Source: Arthrobacter sp. ATA002
GTDB taxonomy: Bacteria > Actinomycetota > Actinomycetes > Actinomycetales > Micrococcaceae
Direction: 5' to 3'
DNA length: 64,000 nt
Assembly (NCBI RefSeq): GCF_026898095.1
Contig: NZ_CP114015.1
Span: forward strand, 2,294,001-2,358,000
A program made the position numbers and the translations under genes. Under the pieces are notes generated by a model, which saw nothing but the letters and a program-made list of their open reading frames with translations, ran no database searches and was not told where the DNA came from. This document shows positions 8,171 through 17,319 of this stretch, one piece after another. Numbering within the stretch: the stretch's first letter is position 1; each line of letters starts with the position of its first letter.

Positions 8171-8756
8171 ATGAGTGCCCACATCGTCGGTTACGCCCGC
8201 GTATCCACCACCGAGCAAGACCTCACGGCCCAGCAGAACCACCTCGCGGCCCTCGGTGTCCCCAAGGACCTGGTGTATACCGATCACGGGCTGACCGGCA
8301 CCAACCGTGACCGGCCAGGCCTGCGTCAGGCCCTGGCCGCTGTCCGGGACGGGGACACCTTCGTCATCACCAAACTTGATCGTCTGGCCCGCTCCCTGCC
8401 CGACGCCCGTGACATCCTCGAAGAACTCACGAAGAAGAATGTAAAGCTGAGTATCGGCGGATCCATCCACGATCCGTCGGACCCCGTCGGCCGGCTGCTG
8501 TTCAACGTCCTCGCCATGGTTGCCGAGTTCGAATCCGACCTCATACGGGCCCGCACCCGGGAAGGCATGCAGATTGCCAAAGCCAAAGGCCGGCTTCGCG
8601 GCAAGCAGCCCAAACTCTCCAAATCACAGGAGGCACACGTGGCCTTCCTGTATAATGCGGGTGAACACACCACCACCGAGATCGCCGAACTCTTCAAGGT
8701 CGCCCGCAGCACGGTGTACCGCATCGTTCAGCGAACACAGCCCCCAGCCCAGTTAG
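8171..8756 (+). CDS. Serine recombinase (resolvase/invertase family)
   Basis: The catalytic domain starts at once: HIVGYARVSTTEQDL holds the nucleophilic serine, and TKLDRLARSLPD plus EFESDLIRARTREGM are the usual arginine-containing blocks. A short helix-turn-helix follows (TTEIAELFKVARSTVYRIV). The length to there, about 190 residues, is normal for Tn3-type resolvases. As read the frame has no stop until 9067 and would run through the next gene; with four instead of five C at 8741-8745 it ends at the TAG 8754-8756, which I prefer. ATG 8171 has no good ribosome site, possibly because the IS30-family element inserted just upstream. Confidence 0.8.
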
Positions 8757-8807
8757 CTCATGGGGCCGGTTCACCCCGCCGTCGGACCCCGCGGCTAGGC
8801 TGGGGGG

Positions 8808-9509
8808 ATGGCAACGGTAATCCTCGTGCGGCACGGCCGCACCACAGCGAACGCGTCCGGACTCTTGGCCGGCCGCACCCCCGGCGTCGAACTCGACCAG
8901 GTGGGCCGCGACCAGGCCGCCGCCACCGGCGGCCGGCTCGCCGTCGTGCCCCTGGTCGGTGTGGTCTCCAGCCCGCTCGAGCGCTGCCGGCAGACAGCGC
9001 AGTTCATCCTGGACCGCCAGCCCGGCACCCCGCACGCGCCGGTCGAGTCAGAGCTGACCGAGTGTGACTACGGCTCCTGGCAGGGCCGCACGCTCGAGGA
9101 GCTCGCGAAGGAGGAGCTCTGGAAGACGGTCCAGACCCAGCCCTCCGCCGTCACGTTCCCCGGCGGGGAGTCCATGGCCGCAATGCAGGCCCGGTCGGTG
9201 GCCGCGGTCCGGCGCCACGACGCCGCGTTCGAAGCCGAACACGGGCCCGGCGCCGTGTGGGCGGCGGTGAGCCACGGCGACATCATCAAGTCCGTCCTCG
9301 CCGACGCGCTCGGCATGCACCTGGACCTGTTCCAGCGCATCACCGTGGGCCCGGCGTCCGTGTCGATCGTGCACTACGGCAAGGGACGCCCCACCGTTTT
9401 CGCCACCAACACCGACGCCGGAGACCTGTCCTGGCTGGCCGCTCCGCCAGCGCCGGACGACGCTCCGGTTGGCGGTGGCGCAGGGCACACCGTCTCACCG
9501 GCACGATGA
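8808..9509 (+). CDS. Histidine phosphatase superfamily protein (MSMEG_4193 family)
   Basis: The product has 233 residues. The phosphoglycerate-mutase-type catalytic motif LVRHGRTTANASG is at residues 6-18, with the downstream SSPLERCRQTA arginine and the second histidine in WAAVSHGDIIKSV. In actinobacteria the MSMEG_4193 family sits next to DUF3090 and SCO1664-family genes, and here both follow in order, 15 and 0 bases apart. Substrate unknown. Translation begins at the ATG in GGGGGGATGGC. The last 25 residues are proline/glycine-rich and probably disordered. Confidence 0.9.
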   Translation: MATVILVRHGRTTANASGLLAGRTPGVELDQVGRDQAAATGGRLAVVPLVGVVSSPLERCRQTAQFILDRQPGTPHAPVESELTECDYGSWQGRTLEELAKEELWKTVQTQPSAVTFPGGESMAAMQARSVAAVRRHDAAFEAEHGPGAVWAAVSHGDIIKSVLADALGMHLDLFQRITVGPASVSIVHYGKGRPTVFATNTDAGDLSWLAAPPAPDDAPVGGGAGHTVSPAR

Positions 9510-9524
9510 GCCTAAGATAGTCCC

Positions 9525-10079
9525 ATGCCTACAACCGTTCACGAGTTTGCCTGGCCTGACCGCGTCGTCGTCGGAACTGTCGGCGTCCCGGGGCAGCGCA
9601 CGTTCTACCTTCAAGTGCGCACCGGGAAGCAGCTCCTCAGCATCGCACTGGAAAAGCAGCAGTCTGCCCAGCTTGCCGAGAAGATCGACGAGATCCTCGA
9701 CCAGCTCATGACCGTCGACGGCAATCCCTTCCACGTTCCCGCCAGCACACCCATCGAGCTCGTAGACAATGATGATCTCGAGGCCGTGCAGGAACAGTTC
9801 CGCGCCGGCGTGATGAGCCTGGGCTGGGATCCGACGACGACGCAGCTCGTCATCGAGGCCTACCCCCTCGCGGAGGTGGACGAAGACGACAACGGATTCC
9901 TCGAGGACGAGGACGATACCGACGCAGCCGAAGTACTGCGGGTCAGCATGCCGGTGGGCACGGCCCGTGCCTTTGCCAAGCGCACACGGGAGGTCGTCGG
10001 TGCCGGGCGTCCCATCTGCGTGATCTGCGGCCAGCCGATCGACGCCGACGGGCACACCTGCGAATTTCCCGAGGCCTAA
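9525..10079 (+). CDS. DUF3090 family protein
   Basis: The product has 184 residues. It opens TVHEFAWPDRVVVGTVGVPG and continues RTFYLQVRTGKQLLSIALEK, the characteristic start of the DUF3090 (TIGR03847) family. An acidic spacer (DEDDNGFLEDEDDTD) leads to a helix and a C-terminal CVICGQPIDADGHTCEF cluster that looks like a small metal site. It overlaps the SCO1664-family gene by one base (TAATG), indicating coupled translation. The family is conserved next to mycothiol biosynthesis in actinobacteria but has no assigned reaction. Confidence 0.92.
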   Translation: MPTTVHEFAWPDRVVVGTVGVPGQRTFYLQVRTGKQLLSIALEKQQSAQLAEKIDEILDQLMTVDGNPFHVPASTPIELVDNDDLEAVQEQFRAGVMSLGWDPTTTQLVIEAYPLAEVDEDDNGFLEDEDDTDAAEVLRVSMPVGTARAFAKRTREVVGAGRPICVICGQPIDADGHTCEFPEA

Positions 10080-10846
10080 TGCCCGCGCCGGACCTGGTCA
10101 CCGACGAGCTGACACTCACCGGCCGCATTACGACGGCGTCCAACGCCACTTTTCTGGGCAGCATCGGCGGCGCCGCCGTCGTCTATAAACCAATAGCCGG
10201 CGAGAAACCGCTCTGGGACTTTCCCGACGGGTTCCTGGCCCACCGTGAGGTGGCCGCATACCTGGTGTCGGAGGTGCTGGGCTGGAACATCGTGCCCAGG
10301 ACCTGGCTGCGGGACGGGCCGCTCGGCCGGGGCATGGTGCAGCTCTGGCAGGAAACCGACCCCGGGGAGGACGCCGTAGACCTCGTGCCGGCGGACGAGG
10401 TGCCGGCCACCGGCTGGAAACAGGTCCTCGAAGGCGAGGACCAGAGCGGGCGGATCGTCGCCCTCATCCACGAGGACACCCCGGCGCTGCGGCGGATGGC
10501 GGTGTTCGACGTCGTCGTCAACAATGCCGACCGCAAGGGCGACCACATTCTCGCCGTGGGCGGCGGGCACCGGTACGGAGTGGACCACGGGCTGACCTTC
10601 CACAGCGGGCACAAACTGCGGACGGTGCTGTGGGGCTGGATCGGCGCCGAGCTGAGCGCGGAGGAACTCGCGGGCATCGACCGTCTTATCGAAGAACTGA
10701 ACGGCGGGCTGGGCCGGAAGCTCGCGGAGCTGCTCACCCCCGAGGAAACCGCGTCCCTCGCCGCGCGCTGTGCCCGGTTGCGCAGCGTCGGGTGCTTTCC
10801 CGCTCCGAGCGGCGGGATGCCGGCCGTGCCCTGGCCGCTGTTCTAA
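10079..10846 (+). CDS. SCO1664 family protein (kinase-like fold)
   Basis: The product has 255 residues. LTGRITTASNATFLGSIGG, VVYKPIAGEKPLWDFPDG and FLAHREVAAYLVSEVLGW are signatures of the SCO1664 family (TIGR03843). The lysine in VYKP, the DVVVNNADRKGDH loop and YGVDHGLTFH resemble the lysine, catalytic aspartate and DHG/DFG positions of phosphatidylinositol-kinase/HipA-like folds, so ATP binding is likely, though the substrate is unknown. In many relatives mshC comes next; here it does not, and an unrelated PRiA4_ORF3 gene follows 58 bases later. Confidence 0.9.
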   Translation: MPAPDLVTDELTLTGRITTASNATFLGSIGGAAVVYKPIAGEKPLWDFPDGFLAHREVAAYLVSEVLGWNIVPRTWLRDGPLGRGMVQLWQETDPGEDAVDLVPADEVPATGWKQVLEGEDQSGRIVALIHEDTPALRRMAVFDVVVNNADRKGDHILAVGGGHRYGVDHGLTFHSGHKLRTVLWGWIGAELSAEELAGIDRLIEELNGGLGRKLAELLTPEETASLAARCARLRSVGCFPAPSGGMPAVPWPLF

Positions 10847-10904
10847 GGCACTGGACAAGCCTGCTGCGCGAACGGACACGCCGATCTGGCAGGATAACAC
10901 TGTG

Positions 10905-12299
10905 ATGAAACAAGCTCCTGACGCAGACAACCGCCCGGCGCTGCTGCGTGTGAAAGTTTCACTGATGGGCAGCGACCCGGCCATCTGGCGCCTCCTCGAA
11001 GTCGATTCTTCCCTGACCCTGGACCGAATCCATGACATCCTCCAAGCCGCAGTCGGCTGGCGGGATTCGCATCTGCACGCCTTCACGGACACAGATCCCT
11101 GTATCCGTCCGCGTGCCGTTGCCGGGAAGGCACAGAAACCCCGGCGCTGGGTTCCCGAGCCCCTGCTGGAGGACAACGACAATGACCTGCCCGAATCCGA
11201 GTGGACTTTGGGCCAGGTCCTCACCGAAGAGACACGTTGCCTGTTCTACGAATACGACTTCGGAGACGGCTGGACCCACCGGCTCGAGCTCACCGGAAGC
11301 CTCCGCGCACCCGCCGCGGCCCCGCGGGCACGGCTGGTGGACGGTTCACGCCGGGCGCCGCTGGAAGACTCCGGCGGGATTGGCGGCTACCAGGACCTGC
11401 TCGAAGCCCTCGCCGATCCCAACCACGAGGAACATCAAAACCTCTCGGCTTGGGTCGCCTGGACCACCGGACCATGGCAGGAATTCGACCCGGAATGGCT
11501 GGACATTCACGCTGCGAACAACGCATTGAACGCACTGTTCCCCGACGATACGCTGCCGGGCGCCGGGGACGCTGAGCAGCCAGTGCTCCAGGACTTGGCG
11601 CAGCGGATGCCGCCGGGCATCCGCCGTGATTTTCAGGCCTATTTGGCCGGCGCGCGCCTTGACGGGCCTGCGCGGGTGGAAGCGGAAGTGGCCGAAGCGA
11701 TGACTGCCCCCTATCTCTGGCTCGTCCGCCGGATCGGGCACGACGGCGTGACCCTCACCGCTGCGGGTTGGCTGCCTCCAGCCATGGTCAGCGAGGCAAT
11801 GACGGTGGTGGACCGGGACCGGCGCTGGATCGGCAAGGCCAACCGCGAGGATGTCACCCCACCCGTCCGCCGGCTGCGCGAAAGCGCACAGCAGCTTGGC
11901 CTGATCCGAAAGGTCAAAGGCCGGCTCGTCCTCTCCGCTGCCGCCAAGAAGCTGCTCGATAACCCTGCGGATCTGTGGCTGTTTCTGGCGCGGGCTTTGG
12001 CCTGGCGGCATCGTCATGATGCGGAGCAGGACGCGGCGCTGCTCCTCCTCCTGGAGGTCGCAGCAGGAAAACGTACTGCTTGGGAGGACTATCTGGAAGC
12101 CGTCTCATTCGGGCTGGGAATGCTCGGATGGGCCACCCGCTCCGGAGAGAAGCTCCCGCTCGATTCGGTCCGCGGGCTCCTCCAGGCACCGCGTGAAGTG
12201 CTTCAGAACCTCGGGGTGTTCCGCAACGGCGGCTGGCCGGACCTGGACACCGTCACTCCGCAGGGCCAAGCCTTGGCGCGTGCCGCACTGCGCTCCTAG
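10905..12299 (+). CDS. Plasmid pRiA4b ORF-3 family protein
   Basis: The product has 464 residues from the ATG at 10905. Residues 8-190 match the PRiA4_ORF3 domain: LLRVKVSLMGSDPAIWRLLE, HDILQAAVGWRDSHLHAF, FYEYDFGDGWTHRLEL and PLEDSGGIGGYQDLLEAL. The C-terminal half contains winged-helix-like sequence (VTPPVRRLRESAQQLGLIRK, VKGRLVLSAAAKKLLD) ending in a thiol-free tail. The fused second half is usual for the longer actinobacterial members. Role unknown; often found on plasmids and islands, so it may mark acquired DNA replacing what normally follows the SCO1664-family gene. Confidence 0.85.
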   Translation: MKQAPDADNRPALLRVKVSLMGSDPAIWRLLEVDSSLTLDRIHDILQAAVGWRDSHLHAFTDTDPCIRPRAVAGKAQKPRRWVPEPLLEDNDNDLPESEWTLGQVLTEETRCLFYEYDFGDGWTHRLELTGSLRAPAAAPRARLVDGSRRAPLEDSGGIGGYQDLLEALADPNHEEHQNLSAWVAWTTGPWQEFDPEWLDIHAANNALNALFPDDTLPGAGDAEQPVLQDLAQRMPPGIRRDFQAYLAGARLDGPARVEAEVAEAMTAPYLWLVRRIGHDGVTLTAAGWLPPAMVSEAMTVVDRDRRWIGKANREDVTPPVRRLRESAQQLGLIRKVKGRLVLSAAAKKLLDNPADLWLFLARALAWRHRHDAEQDAALLLLLEVAAGKRTAWEDYLEAVSFGLGMLGWATRSGEKLPLDSVRGLLQAPREVLQNLGVFRNGGWPDLDTVTPQGQALARAALRS

Positions 12300-12302
12300 G
12301 CC

Positions 12303-12901
12303 GGAGGGGAACGCTCGTTCCGGCTTGCAGGGTCAGGGGTGCAGCACGCTGACTTCCATGTGGGCACCGGCTTTGTCGGTACGCCCATCATCGCGGACGC
12401 GCTGACTGACACCGGGCATGCCGATGTTGCCGGCAAGCTGCTGCTACAGACCGGGGTCCCGTCCTGGCTGTACGCGGTGACCATGGGAGCCACCACGGTC
12501 TGGGAGCGGTGGGACTCCATGCTCCCGGACCGGACCATCAATCCGGGGCAGATGACCTCGTTCAACCACTACGCCTTCGGTGCCGTCGCCGACTGGATGT
12601 ACCGTCGTCTTGCCGGCCTTGCACCGGACTCCCCGGGTACCGCAGGTTGCGCATCGCACCCGTACTGATAGCGGGGCTCGACCGCGCCTGGGCGCGGCAC
12701 GAAACTCCGTACGGCATGGCCGAGGCTGGCTGGACTGCGTCGGCAGGGCAGGTTCAGGTGCGCGCCGTGGTCCCTGCGAACACGACGGCGATCATCGTGC
12801 TGCCGGGGGCGGAACCGGTGGAAGTGGGCTCGGGCCTTCACGAATGGACCGTCAGCGACCCGCGGCCTGCTCAGGAGGAGTCTTCGCTCACCACGGTCTA
12901 A
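12303..12901 (+). pseudogene. Alpha-L-rhamnosidase C-terminal remnant
   Basis: Only about 195 residues remain of an enzyme that is normally 850 or more. The first part (VGTGFVGTPIIADAL, LLLQTGVPSWLYAVTMGATT, VWERWDSMLP, FNHYAFGAVADWMYRRLAG) is the end of the six-hairpin catalytic barrel. After a lost base in the C run at 12631-12634 the frame changes and the beta-sandwich domain follows (GYRRLRIAPVLIAGLD, ARHETPYGMAEAGW, VVPANTTAIIVLPG). The start of the gene is missing; homology begins about 35 bases after the PRiA4_ORF3 stop, marking a deletion junction. The glutamate in VWERWD is kept, but the fragment cannot be active. Confidence 0.8.
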
Positions 12902-13080
12902 CCCGGGGTTGGCAGCGGCTTCGGCGGGGGGTGCCGGTGGCGGTGATCCGTCCACCGTCCCATCCCCCGCCGGGGCGTGAGAATAACGTCGGGGGCTCTG
13001 TCTCCGACCGTTGACACGGCTTCGACGCCTGTTGAAACCGACCCCACGAACTCCACACCCACACTATGATCCAGCAGTCA

Positions 13081-13131
13081 TTAGAGGGCTGATCGAACGA
13101 ATGGGTCGTCGACGGCCATGACGCGAATCGA
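13081..13131 (-). pseudogene. Response regulator N-terminal remnant
   Basis: The short frame SIRVMAVDDPFVRSAL followed by a stop matches the first strand and acidic pocket of a NarL-type receiver domain (usually AVDDHPFVRSAL). Nothing of the rest of the receiver or the DNA-binding domain was found. It is on the same strand as the kinase remnant at 13802-14002, so the two are probably relics of one two-component operon. Confidence 0.5.
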
Positions 13132-13222
13132 CCTGTTGGGCTGTGACACTCGACAAGTATCAGCGACTCCGGTTTGGTTAGCCACGCCATAACCGCTCTT
13201 TTCTCCACATAAGGCGTGCAAG

Positions 13223-13426
13223 CTACTTTTTGTGCTCCTTCGAAGTGGCAACCAAGTAGCTCCCGTAAAGGACTCCGCCAATACCTACAACCAACAGCAC
13301 AACTCCCACTTTGCTTAGCGTGATGATGGGAGTGTCGATGTCAGTGGCAAACTGCCATAGAACAAATCCGAGTACTGAACATGAGATTCCCCAGAGAATC
13401 TCTCGGCGTCCTGTTGCCATACGCAT
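13223..13426 (-). CDS. Small two-helix membrane protein
   Basis: From the ATG at 13426, preceded by GGAG at five bases, the product has 67 residues: a short basic N-terminus (MRMATGRREI), helix one around LWGISCSVLGFVLWQF, helix two around VGVVLLVVGIGGVLYGSYLV and a lysine-rich tail. Such proteins are small integral membrane proteins of unknown role. It sits between the two remnants of the decayed two-component system on the same strand. Confidence 0.55.
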   Translation of the reverse strand: MRMATGRREILWGISCSVLGFVLWQFATDIDTPIITLSKVGVVLLVVGIGGVLYGSYLVATSKEHKK

Positions 13427-13801
13427 AATTGCTCCAACCCTCGGTGTCGATGATGAGCTTAGGTTCCCTGACTGCACCATTAGTTTCCCGGACACGAGCT
13501 GAAACTGCATCCTCCTTTCGACTCAGTCCCGTCGACTTAAGGCCACTCCTTGTCAACCCTCCGGCCCCGCGCAACAAGAAACTGTCCCCGCGTTGTTCAC
13601 AGCGGTACGCGGGAGGGCGAAATCCGGATCTACCTAAATTCCGTACGGACCATCCAGCCGTCACCACTCTCTGTGCGCCCGCAAAGAACGCCCCTCGCCG
13701 GCTTTGGGTGCGGGCCCGCATATTATCGAGCCCCTTGGCCGCTTCCACACCGCGCCAAACTGCTTGCTGTGCCGTGCCCGTTATTTGACGAGGGTGGGAA
13801 A
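13427..13801. other. Gene-free stretch
   Basis: No reading frame here has recognisable domain character, and no clear hairpin or repeat was seen. It separates the small membrane protein gene from the kinase remnant and is probably eroded coding DNA. Confidence 0.4.
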
Positions 13802-14002
13802 TCACTCAGAACCGCGAGAATGAAAGTCCTCCTGTTTGAAACTGATGGTGACCGGAGAGTTGGGTGCATGCTTCAGGACGTTGGTAAGCGCCTTTTGAGC
13901 TATCAAATAGAGGTCACCAATTCTTGGGTCATCCTGCGAATCAACCCCACCGTCACGATCGACTTTGATGCCGGTTGCACGAGCTGCCGCAACCAACTCC
14001 AT
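13802..14002 (-). pseudogene. Histidine kinase ATPase-domain remnant
   Basis: The 66-codon frame contains LVAAARATGIKVDRDGG and LYLIAQKALTNVLKHAPNSP, the linker and N-box of a HisKA_3-type kinase (compare LIQESLTNAFKHG in the intact kinase at 4721-5950). The membrane and phosphoacceptor parts upstream and the glycine motifs downstream are missing. A stop lies four codons before the first methionine, so both ends are truncated. Confidence 0.7.
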
Positions 14003-14117
14003 AAAACGTGCTCAATCACGGTCGCAGGATTGCAGTTCGACAAGGGAGGTAATGTGGCCCGCTTTCAGAATGGTAAAGAACCGTCAAATACGCAGGAAGA
14101 TGTCCGGCCACGCGGGC

Positions 14118-15730
14118 TTATTTCGGGTTCGAGTACATCACCATCAGCACGCACACGGCGGAAAATCCCGCCTGCGCCAGCAGCAGGGCACCGGGAGCGT
14201 ATCCCAGGAACAGGCCCAGCAGCAGGGGAACCAGGGCCAGCACCGTAGTGTCCAGTCCGCGGATCATCGCTCCGGCCTGTGCGTTCGGCACCGGACCGAA
14301 CACGGTGTCCACGGGCGGAACCGTCCAGTCGGGCTGGACCCGGTACGCTCCCCGCACCGCGGACGCGCCAAACCCCACCCCGGCGAGGGCGCCGAGGCCG
14401 ATCAGTGCCGGTGTGCCGGCGCCGAGCAGGACCAGGGCCGTACAGAACAGCGCCGTCCAGAGCACCAGGGCGGCTGCCGGCAGAGCCATCCGGCTCAGCC
14501 GGACCATGGCAGGCGGAAGGGCAGCAGCAGATCCAGGCCCGGCATGATCGCGGTCTGCCGCGCCACCGCGCCCAGCGCCGGAAGTGCGGCACACACGGTC
14601 ACCGCAATGAAAGCCAGCTGCGCCGCTGCCGTCTGCCGTCCGCCGGCCAACATCAGGGCCAGGCAGAGCAAAAGCAGCAGCACCGGCCGAACCCACAGTC
14701 CCGGCGTCCGCAGGAACGCCGCAGTGTCGGCACGCAGCAACGCGGCAAACGGCGTTCGTCCGCCTCCCGCATACCAGCGGGCAGCCCGGGATGAGCCGAC
14801 GCCCCGGGGATCGGCGGCCAGTGCCCGCCCCACTTCGTTCAGATCCATGAAATACACCGCAGCCCCGGCGTGCCCGGACACCGCACCTCCCCGGAGGAGT
14901 TCCCGGCCCGGAATGCCGCCCAGCCGGGGCCACAGGACCAGCCACAGCCCGACGGCGGCGGCAAGGGCAACGATGGCCGGCCCCCACTCTCCTGCCGCCG
15001 CCTGCCGCGGAACAAAACTCAGCACGGCCAGCAGGAGCAGGCGCGGAAGCGGGCCCGAGGCCGTCCGCCGGAAGACGCCGCGCACGGAACCGTTGGGCCG
15101 CACCGGCCCCGCAGGCCGCACCGGCCCCGCAGGCCGCACCGGCCCCGCTCCCGCCTGCCGCAGCGCTGCCATGAGCACCGCGCAGACAGCGGCCACACCA
15201 AACACGACGGCCCCGGAGAACTGGCCCTGCACGGTGGCCGCGAGGTCCGTGACGAAGCCGAAGGGCAGGTACAGCACCGATGCGCCAGCCCACACCTGGA
15301 CCAGCCGGCGGACCAGCCGCCCGGCCACCATCGGCCGGCGGTCCAGCAGCAGGCTCAGCCACCAATATCCCTCCGGCCGGCCGACCGCCACCGGACCTAG
15401 TTTCCGGGCCACGACCATCACCGCGGCCAGAGCCGCGAACATCAGTACGGTCGGCGCCGCACCGCCGGGCAGGGCGAACGACGGCGGAGCCACCAGGGCG
15501 GCCTGGGCAGCGTCCCCGCTCCAGGCCCGGGCCACCTGTCCGCGCAGGGCCAGGACCAGCCCCGCGGCGAAGGCCCCGACGGTTCCCATCGACAGCACAG
15601 CGGTGTACACGTCCACAAAGGCGTCCCGGAACCGGGTCCGGCCCCGGTTGAAGACCAGTGATGCCCGCCGGGTGAACTGAACCGGATTGAAGACTGCGGG
15701 CGCGTTGCCCACCGCAGTTCCGGGCGTCAC
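14118..15730 (-). pseudogene. DUF6297-like ABC exporter membrane protein, frameshifted
   Basis: The protein is about 537 residues with some twelve hydrophobic segments and matches DUF6297-like permeases encoded beside ABC ATPases. The GTG at 15730 (VTPGTAVGNAPAVFNPVQF) lies two bases after the ATPase stop, so the genes form one operon. Residues 200-220 contain a threefold GPVRPA linker repeat encoded around 15100-15150. Near 14507-14516 one base is missing: upstream the frame reads GLDLLLPFRLP, downstream PAMVRLSRMALPAAALVL. Both parts look fully conserved, so the lesion is either recent or a sequence error. Confidence 0.7.
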
Positions 15731-15732
15731 GG

Positions 15733-16418
15733 CTAGCGTCCGGCGATTTCGGAAGCGGCGCGTTCGGGCTCGATGTCCCGGACGTCGTCGTCGATCACCA
15801 GGCACCGTCCAGCGGTCGCCAGGAGCAGCGCCGGGTCGTGGGTCACCAGCAGCACCGTGCCGCCGGCGTCGGCATAGGCGGTGATGCGCTCCCCCAGCCG
15901 TTCGCGCATCACCGGATCCAGACGCTGTTCCGGTTCATCCAGGATCAGGAGCGAGGACGGGCGGATCAGGGCGGAGGCCAGCAGCAGCCGCCTGCGCTGC
16001 CCGGAGGAGACGGAGGCTGGTATGGCGCCGGCGCGGTCCTGCAGGGCAAAAAGTCCAGTTCCGCATCGACGGCGGAGTCCGGATTCGGTACCGAGTGTCC
16101 GCGGGCCACCAACTGGAGGTGCTCACGTACGGACAATGACGGGAAGAACGCGTCCTCATCGAACAGGGCGGCGACCTGCCGCCGGAATGAAAGTGCGTCT
16201 TCGTTCACCGGCAGCCCATGCACCCGCACTTCGCCGTCGATCATCGGCTGCTTGCCGGCAATGGTGCGGGCCGCTGTGGATTTACCCGCCCCGTTGAAGC
16301 CCACCACTCCCAGGATTTCGCCGGCCTCCGCCCGCGCGGTGATGGGCCCGCACACGGCAGTGCCCCCGTAGCCCACGGACAGGTTGGAAATCTCGAGCAC
16401 AGCCCCCACTGAAGTCAT
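15733..16418 (-). pseudogene. ABC transporter ATP-binding protein, frameshifted
   Basis: The product would have about 228 residues. The first frame holds the Walker A motif GFNGAGKSTAARTIAGK and the Q-loop region RRQVAALFDEDAFF. After codon 120 the frame must change: with one more A in the run at 16048-16052 it continues ELDFFALQDRAG into the signature SSGQRRRLLLASAL, Walker B LLILDEPEQRLDP and the switch histidine in VLLVTHDPALLL. It would drive the DUF6297-like membrane protein encoded immediately downstream. The substrate is unknown. Start at ATG 16418 (MTSVGAVLEISNLSVGYGG). Confidence 0.75.
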
Positions 16419-16514
16419 GCGTCCAACCTATCCGAAACCGCCGCCGCCTTACCGGCCGGGCGCCGCGCAGGCCCTTCGGGGAATGACGGCGGCACCGGGC
16501 GTGTTGCCGCAGGC

Positions 16515-17222
16515 ATGACCACTGAGCCGCCCAGCACCCCGCCCGCAACCCCGGACTCGATCACGCCCTCCGTTCCCGACCACCTGCATGTGGCCGTCGT
16601 GGGCGCCGGGCGGGTGGGCACCGCCGTCGCCCGATCCCTGCTCGACGCCGGCTGCCGGGTTTCGCTGTCCGCCTCCGGTGATCCGGCGCAGCTGGCGCTG
16701 CTGGCCGAAATCGTGACCCCCGGCGCCGAACCGAAGTGGACCCGGGACGCCGTCGCCGGTACCGATCTGGTGATCCTTGCGGTGCCGCTGCACCGGCTGC
16801 ACCAGGTGGACCCGGCACTGCTGGCCGGCCGCGTGGTAGTGGACGCCATGAATTACTGGCCGCCGGTGGACGGAGACATTCCGGCCTTCGCCGCCGGAAC
16901 GCAGGGCTCCTCCGCAGTGGTGCAGGAGATGTTTCCGGACGCCGACGTGGTGAAGTCCTTCAACCACACCGGTTACCACTCGCTGGAACCTGACCGCCGG
17001 CCGGCCGGCCATCCGGAGCGGCTTGGCCTGGCCGTGGCCGGAAACCGGCCCGGCGCCGTCGCGCTCGTGTCGGCGGTGGTGGACCGGATCGGCTATGACC
17101 CCGTTCCCGTTTCCTCCCTCGCCGGCACCGCGTTCCTGGAGCCCGGCGGGCCGGCGTTCGGGGCCCGGCTGACCGCTGCGCAGCTGCAAGCACTGACAGG
17201 TGCGCCCGCGCCCGTTGCCTGA
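16515..17222 (+). CDS. NADP-dependent oxidoreductase, F420-reductase-like
   Basis: The product has 235 residues. After a proline-rich leader the Rossmann motif VAVVGAGRVGTAVARSLLDAG appears at 26-46, then DLVILAVPLHRL, VVVDAMNYWPPVDGD and VVKSFNHTGYHSL, the order found in the F420-dependent NADP reductase fold. The same motifs recur in the broken gene at 53487-54120. Whether it uses F420 or another hydride partner cannot be told. It is on the plus strand, divergent from the ABC exporter operon. Confidence 0.8.
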   Translation: MTTEPPSTPPATPDSITPSVPDHLHVAVVGAGRVGTAVARSLLDAGCRVSLSASGDPAQLALLAEIVTPGAEPKWTRDAVAGTDLVILAVPLHRLHQVDPALLAGRVVVDAMNYWPPVDGDIPAFAAGTQGSSAVVQEMFPDADVVKSFNHTGYHSLEPDRRPAGHPERLGLAVAGNRPGAVALVSAVVDRIGYDPVPVSSLAGTAFLEPGGPAFGARLTAAQLQALTGAPAPVA

Positions 17223-17319
17223 CCGGGCGCCTGTCCCGCCTGCCCGCCGGGAATTTCCCGTCCCCGCTCTTTGCTTGCACAGCACACCACCGAAACAACA
17301 CCACTGAAGGGATGCGGAC

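Noticed and set aside
8171..12299. The recombinase, phosphatase, DUF3090, SCO1664 and PRiA4 genes as a new defence island
   Set aside because: The trio is a conserved actinobacterial housekeeping neighbourhood, and the recombinase/IS30 pair is better explained as adjacent insertion.
15100..15150. GC-rich tandem repeat as a possible regulatory element
   Set aside because: It is in frame inside the DUF6297-like protein and simply encodes the GPVRPA linker repeats.
13965..15680. 571-codon plus-strand frame antisense to the DUF6297-like gene
   Set aside because: Rich in R, S, T, P and A without pattern; the minus strand has membrane helices and an ABC operon context.
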